A model generated the notes under the pieces. It was not told the origin of the DNA. It worked only from the letters and a program-made list of their open reading frames with translations, and made no database searches. Positions 58,671 through 64,000 of a stretch of 64,000 bases of DNA are shown piece after piece. This DNA is from Mariannaea sp. PMI_226. Its lineage: Eukaryota > Ascomycota > Sordariomycetes > Hypocreales > Nectriaceae. A program made the position numbers and the translations under genes. Numbering within the stretch: position 1 is the first letter of the stretch; each line of letters starts with the position of its first letter. The stretch is taken from assembly GCA_024336345.1 (NCBI GenBank), contig JANFOG010000001.1:4960001-5024000 (forward strand). Reading direction: 5' to 3'.

Positions 58671-58676
58671 TTTATA
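58671..58676 (-). promoter_or_regulatory. TATA box of the chitinase gene
   Basis: TATAAA on the minus strand about 153 nt upstream of the ATG and immediately upstream of the duplicated leader segment, so transcription probably starts within or near the repeat. Confidence 0.5.
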
Positions 58677-60048
58677 TGAGTCGTGGGACTCGGGGCAGGG
58701 CACACATTCCAGAGTCTTGGTGGAATGTCACTGCCGCCCCATGATGTCTGACGAGCCGCTTTGTTAGGCTTTACTTACCGAGCCCATTTGACATGCCTGT
58801 ATTTGTGCAGTGAGACAAGGATGCAGGTCAATAGGTGGTCCGGCCCTTGTGTGATGAGTGGAAGATTGAGGAACAGTGACAAGTGGTGGACAAGCCTTTG
58901 CGATTTATGTCAGGACAATAGCAATAGCCATCTTCATATAAAAGTATCACTACACTATACTTTGCTGCGAGCAAATCTTCTATACTTGGTAGCATTTGTC
59001 ACAAGGAGCCGAGGCAATTTGCATAGCATGCTCATAAACTATTTGGATAGCAGAGCTTCCAGTAACAAACGCAGTATCTCTGGCGCTATTCAATAAACAA
59101 ACTATGTGAACAATGAAGAATAGCAGGAAAACTTTAGAACCGGCCTCCAGACTAAAACAATTACAACAAAGGTATACTGTGCTATTTGCGCAGACATAAT
59201 TACCACTCTGTTTCATGTACAGAAAAGTCATCCAATGGCTTAAAGCGAACCTCAAGCCATCAGCATCCCCATCAAGAGTTTATCGTAAGTTACGGGTTTG
59301 TCAGGTGAGTTACAATGTAAGTTGGGCTGGATTTCTGGCCATTCAAAGACAGGCAATCAGGTATCTTTCTATCTCGAGGGACAAGAGCAGTCAAGCAAAG
59401 TTAGCCAAAGGAGCCATACCACAGCTACCACTCGTGGTTGGCGATAAGGTATGAAGACATCTCGCAGTGATCTATGTGGCTAGTGTAATGTTATGAGTTT
59501 CCATCAGGTCACTTTGCCTTCAATAACAGGGTTAAAGACCACAGACCCCTCCGTTGACGCCTATCATTGCACCCAGCTATGCTGCTGAAGGCCCCCGAAC
59601 CCAGGCATGTCATGCCAACTCCGTGCGGTCTGAAGTGGCCTGTGTACCTGGCACTGGCAACCCTCCTCCAAACAAACCGCTCTGCTAACTCCATCTTGTA
59701 ACCTGGGCGTCCAAATCTGCAGATAATTATCAGATTCAACCTCAAGAATCAAGTCATTCCCGGGTCAATCGAGACACAGATTTTTGTAAAGTAGTCGATC
59801 AAATGCTTTTGGCCCCAATATGGTTTCAGATCTTGATATCTACTCTTGTCATTTATTTACCTTCCAGCCGCGGAGGCTTCGACGCCACCGATTGCATGAC
59901 CGAAATAGCTTCTTTTTTTTTTTTTTTTTTGGCCTGAACCGTTCATTTTATCTCATATGTCTTGATGGATGAAGTGATTTCTGTAGGGTTGGCTGTGTGG
60001 CGCTGCTCTATCCACGCTACCTGAGTATGCCGTGGTGTCACTGGATCC
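58677..60048. other. Intergenic, chitinase 5' flank
   Basis: No coding frame is supported. It contains an 18-base poly-T run at 59913-59930. Short frames on both strands have no motifs. Confidence 0.45.
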
Positions 60049-60420
60049 CTATTGCTGGATGCGCGCCCGTGCTTGGCCAACACAACAACGACCTGTCGCA
60101 AGTGAATTTTGTGACGTGACCTGGCAGCCTGGGAGCACCAACTGTTTTCTCAGAGTGAAACTACTCGGCCCTTGAGGTCCCCTGCGCTCTGTTCCTTGTA
60201 TTGGCTCTAAGTCCTCCTCCGACTCCTGCGAACCGCCCAAGTTTAGACCCTGCGCCCTATATAATTTAGAAGCCCTAGCATCAGGCGGCTCATCGGTGGC
60301 CTCATCAGATCTGTCGTCCGATCCCTCGTCCGATCCGTCGTGAGGCCGGGTCATGCCCATTTCCAGGAGCTGCAGGCTTGTCGTTTCTTCGATTGAATAC
60401 ATCTGAGGCATGAGTTTCAT
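60049..60420 (-). CDS. Doubtful 123-residue acidic ORF
   Basis: Open frame with a short repeated acidic segment (DGSDEGSDDRSDEATDEPP) followed by unstructured sequence. No family is recognised and no splice sites support it. It may be part of the degenerate coding region to its right on the same strand, or chance. Confidence 0.2.
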   Translation of the reverse strand: MKLMPQMYSIEETTSLQLLEMGMTRPHDGSDEGSDDRSDEATDEPPDARASKLYRAQGLNLGGSQESEEDLEPIQGTERRGPQGPSSFTLRKQLVLPGCQVTSQNSLATGRCCVGQARARIQQ

Positions 60421-60639
60421 GACTTGTAAGCTGCACTCCTAGGGAATTCGAGAGCTCAGACGTTCCCTTTCACCCCACTATGATTCCTTTGCCTCCCAGA
60501 TTCGTGTGCGATACCTGGTCAGGATCAGACTCTTGCACGCTTTTTTTTCAGGTCCTTTATCTCATCAAGAATATTTCCTGTACCATGAAAACTTGAGAAT
60601 GATACCCTGGAGCCGGCTCCTGATGGTTATCGCGTCAAG

Positions 60640-61380
60640 TTATTCGAGATGTTTGGCTTCTCCAGTCTTCAAATCGTGCTGCACCTCCAGAATCTCCTTC
60701 TTGCACCGCAGATAGCTGTTGAATTCGGTCCGTGGCCTCAACAAGTGGGATGGGAGACATGGGCTTCGTCGCCTTTCACTCTCCCTGGAACGCTTCTGTT
60801 GAACTCAGCGAGCTTGAGGGTAAAGCTTCAAGTTTGAATCTTCCTTGAGCCCACAAATGGGTTGGTTGGTGGTAGTGGAGTGTGCATAATGTTCGTTTGG
60901 AGGGATAGAGATAAGACTGAAATCTTCCGGAAGGCAAGGATGGCATTTATTCACTTCTGAATGCTCTATTAGAGAAGAACTAAGAATCTCTCCTCGCGGG
61001 TGACTTACATCAATCCTAGCGATTGTCGTGCCAAAGGCTATCGGCAAAATCTCACTGGTGGGGCTAATACACCTTTGTCGAATTTGTGATATCGCTTTGT
61101 ATGACCCAAAGAAATGAGATTTGGGGGGGAAGGGAGGAGCGGTGGAGTGGAGGAAATGGAGGAGGAGGCAGACACCTGCGATAGGTTAGCAAGGCTCTCA
61201 CTCAGCGCGGAGGTACTGACCCTCATGCTGCCATCATCATTTTTGCCGTTGTTGTTGCTGTTATTACTGTTTTGCTTTTGGTGATATGGCCCTTGCGCGT
61301 GCTCTTCTAGTTCGGAAGAAGCGGTGCCAGCGGATCGGGATTTTGGACCCCATTTATATTCAAGCCAACAAAGAGGTTAT
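60640..61380 (-). CDS. Fragmentary spliced coding signal, unknown
   Basis: Several minus-strand pieces look coding and are bounded by splice-like sites, but I cannot assemble one model. They are an Asn-rich piece (QKQNSNNSNNNGKNDDGS) around 61214-61285; a GTCAGT donor with GCTAACC branch and CGCAG acceptor near 61175-61219; a piece SEILPIAFGTTIARID ending in a clear GTAAGT donor near 61010; and a final helical stretch KKEILEVQHDLKTGEAKHLE ending in TAA at 60640-60642, with a second frame also open there. The coordinates enclose these signals only. Gene or pseudogene cannot be decided. Confidence 0.25.
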
Positions 61381-61544
61381 GTGTGCCGCAGGCGGAGACG
61401 TCATTGATGTTAGCATTGAGTTGCTGGAAGGGGTATTGCTGGCCTGGCTATCTCGGATCATCGGTTTCTGTTGGTTGAGTACTGCTTCATGAATCGAGTT
61501 ACTGCTCAGTTGCTGTTGGTTGGTGCTATTTCCCAAGAGGGACC

Positions 61545-61700
61545 CGAATGTCTGGTTGTTCGTGCTGTCAAAAGACCCAGAAGTCTGGTTGTTTATGTTG
61601 TCGAAGAGGAACGGATTTCTAGCTGTACGTGCTGTTTTCGAGACCTGGTTTTTTTTGTTGTCAAAAGCCTCCAAAGTTCTGGATGTTCTTGCTGTCGAAG
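61545..61700. repeat. Degenerate tandem repeat, period about 33 bp
   Basis: About five imperfect units resembling TCTGGTTGTTCGTGCTGTC. Read on the minus strand they encode the FD/NNQT units. Confidence 0.65.
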
Positions 61701-61889
61701 GGGCCAATTCCTGTATAGAGCTGCATTTTCTTGCTGGTGAATAATTCGTCGCAAATGCTATAATCCAGATTTCTTTTCCGTCATGCCAATCTTGGAATGT
61801 GCGCTTCTCAGCTTGACCTCTGCTATACTGATATGTAATGCATGTTTTCCGGGAGCGACTTTTGTTCTCTGCCATGCTGGTGTTTATTG

Positions 61890-62232
61890 CGAATTTCTTG
61901 GATTCCATGAGCTGCGCTTGCTCTCTCGCTGGTGCGAGCTTGGTCTCTGCCTAGTGGCGAGAGACGTCGTCTTTTGTCGTGATGGCGATGTTGATATGTA
62001 ATGTGAATTTCTTTGATTCCATCAGCTGCGCTTGGTCCCTCGCTGGCGCAAGCTTGGTCTCTCGCTGAAGCAAGCTTGGTCTCTGCCTAGCGGCAAGAGA
62101 CGCCGTCTTTTGTCGTGACAGCTATGTAATGTGGATTTCTTCGATTCCATCAGCTGCGCTTGCTCCCTTGCTGAAGCTAGCTTATTCTCTGCTATGTGGA
62201 TGTGTAACGTGGGTTTCTTGGATTCCATTAGC
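61890..62232. repeat. Degenerate tandem repeat, period about 80-127 bp
   Basis: The core GATTCCATCAGCTGCGCTTG and close variants start near 61901, 62014 and 62143, with a truncated copy near 62221. Flanking blocks such as GCAAGCTTGGTCTCTGCCTA recur as well. Confidence 0.75.
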
Positions 62233-62591
62233 CTCGCTAAAACAGCCTTGCCTTCGTACTTGGCCCTGAGCCTGCACGGCCTGTTGATTCGAAGTGTTTG
62301 AGCCACTTGGGAGTGATCCCAAAAGGCCTCCAGTGTCGCCAGCAGTAGTTCTGTAGACGGAGACGTCATTAAGGTCAGCAATGAGACCCTGAGGGCTAAT
62401 TTGCTAGCTCTTCTGGCTATTATGTGAGAATTCGAATTGCCGGTAGGTGGCTGTTGGTGGATGCCGCGTAACTCACTCGGCCAAGATATGGCCTCATAAC
62501 TAAGGAATGAATTGTGGTAACCCGCTCTTGGTTCTAACGATGAGAACATCAAGGCTAACAAAAACCCCCCTCCCCTGTAATATTCAAAATC

Positions 62592-63455
62592 CTACTTTTG
62601 TTGGCCTCGGAGGCGTTCTTTTGGAATTTTGATGCGGTTCAGGTCGTGACTGTTCTTTTGTTTTGGTCTCTTGTTCTTTGGAAGCGCAAGACCAGCCTCA
62701 CTGGCGCGTCGAGATGCACCATGTCTGGAACCAGAAGATGATGGCACGGAGTCAGCGTCCTTTGGAAGCCTGGGGTTAAGTCTGTCGCCTGCGTCATGGC
62801 GAACTTTCCTCGCCGTTGGAGATGATGGTCGCGAGACAGGTTTCCCAGAATTGTGCCGAGGCTCTTCTGGGAGACGCGCAGCCGGCGTGGGCCCAGCATA
62901 ACCAAGGGGTTCTTGGGCCCATGGTGAAACTTTCAAGCAACTTGAGCTAGGCGAGCAGTTCCTGGACCCCTGGGAGGTAGGGAGACGACGCGTAAGTGAC
63001 CGCATCCGGTTCGAAAACCTCAACAGAAGGTTGTGTCAACTCCTCTCTGGGGTTGCAAAGATACAGGAGCATGTAGTGATGGGAGCCTGCGTCGCTCAAA
63101 CGCCATTTCTCGTTCATGTAACTGGGCGGGGAGCAAACGATGAGATGCTGGTCGCCACTTGGGTGGAAGGTCCGAATAAAGTCTTGCCCATCAGGGTGTC
63201 TCGCAAACGGACCACGGCAACGAGCGCGTAAGTCCATGTCACTTCAAGATCCATTGTGTACCCTTTCCCGTCTTCAAATAGACGTGCTCTCGGCATCTTG
63301 AATGAGCGGAGCTTCTCAATCGGCCAAGGCTTGTCAGCGTGAGAGTGGTAATTCACTCTTAAGAGCACGGCAGGCTGTGGGGTGGGGAGAGTGTAATAAG
63401 CCCGTCGAGTACATCGAAATGAACACTGCCCTGAGCCACCCAGCGTAGGGGACAT
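62592..63455 (-). pseudogene. Unrecognised gene with an apparent frameshift
   Basis: Three successive minus-strand frames carry protein-like sequence. Frame one, from the ATG at 63455, includes WPIEKLRSFKMPRARLFEDG and MDLEVTW. Frame two, from about 63237, includes RGPFARHPDGQDFIRTFHPS and CSPPSYMNEKWRLSDAGSHH. Frame three, to the stop at 62592, is basic and Ser/Pro-rich (RPSSPTARKVRHDAGD; ALPKNKRPKQKN). The one-to-two switch happens within TGGACTTACG with no room for an intron, so one base seems to be missing (mutation or sequence error). The two-to-three switch can be a 49-nt intron (GTTTTC to CCCAG, about 62989-63037), though its donor is weak. No family is recognised. Confidence 0.4.
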
Positions 63456-63908
63456 ACCTAGCTACTGTGCCCAGGTAGGTAATCAGGGAATAATTGATAA
63501 GAATAGGTATTTCAAGCATTTGGGATCTTATGCATAATTATTTAGCGATGGAGAGCATGATTTCTCGTGTTTTGTCAAGTTGTAGTTTACGCGCTTTTAC
63601 TGGGTCATTTTATATCGTTTTCTTTTACTATTATTATCCCCTTCTTACGGCCAAAAAGGTATCATCTATTCTATTCTGAAGTTGTGAATAGCAAAGTTAG
63701 ACGAGTTTGGTTACTCAAATTTCTGCTGCCAGTGGCTGCCAGTGGCTGCCGACTGTCACGCCGGAGGTTGGCAAACAAGCCATATGAGGGTCATTTGTCA
63801 ATTTCCTCCCGCTTCCACCCTTCATTCATCACTCAACTTGTCTTTTTTTTTTCGTTTCTTTTTCTCCAAAAGCACACACTACTGAAAGAAAAAGGAAAAA
63901 AAAAGAAA
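63456..63908. other. Divergent intergenic region with CT-rich leader
   Basis: Separates the frameshifted gene (minus) from the edge gene (plus). The last 90 bases on the plus strand are T/C-rich then A-rich, typical of a leader just before an ATG. Confidence 0.4.
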
Positions 63909-64000
63909 ATGCCTTCTCATCGTGAGTGGCGTTCCCATCGATACCGCCAGGACGAAAAGTTCCATTTGCCTTGGGTAGGCGATTACCCAACCTTAGCCCA
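63909..64000 (+). CDS. 5' end of a gene cut by the window edge
   Basis: An ATG in good context (AAAGAAAATGCC) follows a pyrimidine-rich leader. Direct reading gives MPSHREWRSHRYRQDEKF and stays open to the window edge. A GTGAGT just after the fourth codon could instead be an intron donor. Too short to assign a family. Confidence 0.4.
   Translation, partial: MPSHREWRSHRYRQDEKFHLPWVGDYPTLA

Larger units (their letters stand above)
61360..62561 (-). pseudogene. Repeat-built, Asn/Gln-rich coding-like region
   Basis: Two minus-strand frames (61360-61908 and 62022-62561) are built from internal repeats: QLMESKK followed by a TLH-like segment recurs about four times, and LFDNINNQTSGSFDSTNNQT is a run of FD/NNQT units. 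The frames break between repeat copies. Composition is rich in Asn, Gln, Ser and Thr. No domain is recognised. It could be a decaying gene or a fast-evolving low-complexity protein with introns I cannot place. Confidence 0.25.

Overview
The window is nuclear DNA of a filamentous ascomycete (Pezizomycotina). The evidence is short 50-130 nt GT-AG introns with CTAAC/CTGAC branch sites, pyrimidine-rich leaders, and fungal families such as a TeaR/Mod5-type CaaX protein, Lst7, a UMTA/LaeA-like methyltransferase, tannase and a NACHT_N-type NLR. A Eurotiomycete is the best guess, but the sequence alone does not fix the order. I recognise no tRNA, rRNA, CRISPR array or intact transposon.

Layout. 0.7-13.5 kb is an accessory-looking stretch with every gene on the minus strand: a NACHT-ankyrin NLR ending in an in-frame poly-glutamate microsatellite (746-4080), a beta-propeller lectin-like gene (4684-5697), a decayed second copy of the NLR 5' end and promoter (about 7690-8130), a tannase/feruloyl esterase (8653-10339), a coding-like remnant (10751-11265) and a CHAT-type cysteine protease (11481-13517). 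A J-domain protein follows (14645-16240). 16.2-23.3 kb has no gene I can support. 23.3-47.3 kb is the conserved core: metallophosphoesterase, TeaR-like polarity protein, PsiD-type phosphatidylserine decarboxylase-like enzyme convergent with a Ure2/GstA-type GST, a methyltransferase/zinc-finger fusion, a small conserved-looking unknown, proteasome ATPase Rpt3, and folliculin-like Lst7. 47.3-56.9 kb is again gene-poor and rich in simple repeats. 56.9-58.5 kb is a secreted GH18 chitinase with an embedded CBM18. 60.0-63.5 kb is a degenerate, repeat-laden minus-strand coding region, and the first codons of a plus-strand gene lie at the right edge.

How they fit together. The core genes are mostly unrelated housekeeping functions: proteolysis, nutrient/TORC1 signalling, polarity and detoxification. 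The left 13 kb holds families used in fungal allorecognition or defence (NLR, CHAT protease, lectin) plus a dead NLR copy, as expected of a birth-and-death locus. A functional link among them is inference. The most unusual single gene is the 788-residue methyltransferase fused to a CxxC/H zinc-finger module (35587-38372). The CHAT protease with an unrecognised C-terminal module is the other strong candidate for new biology. Exon coordinates were derived by hand from splice consensus plus frame continuity; every joined model given as such keeps an open frame to its stop.
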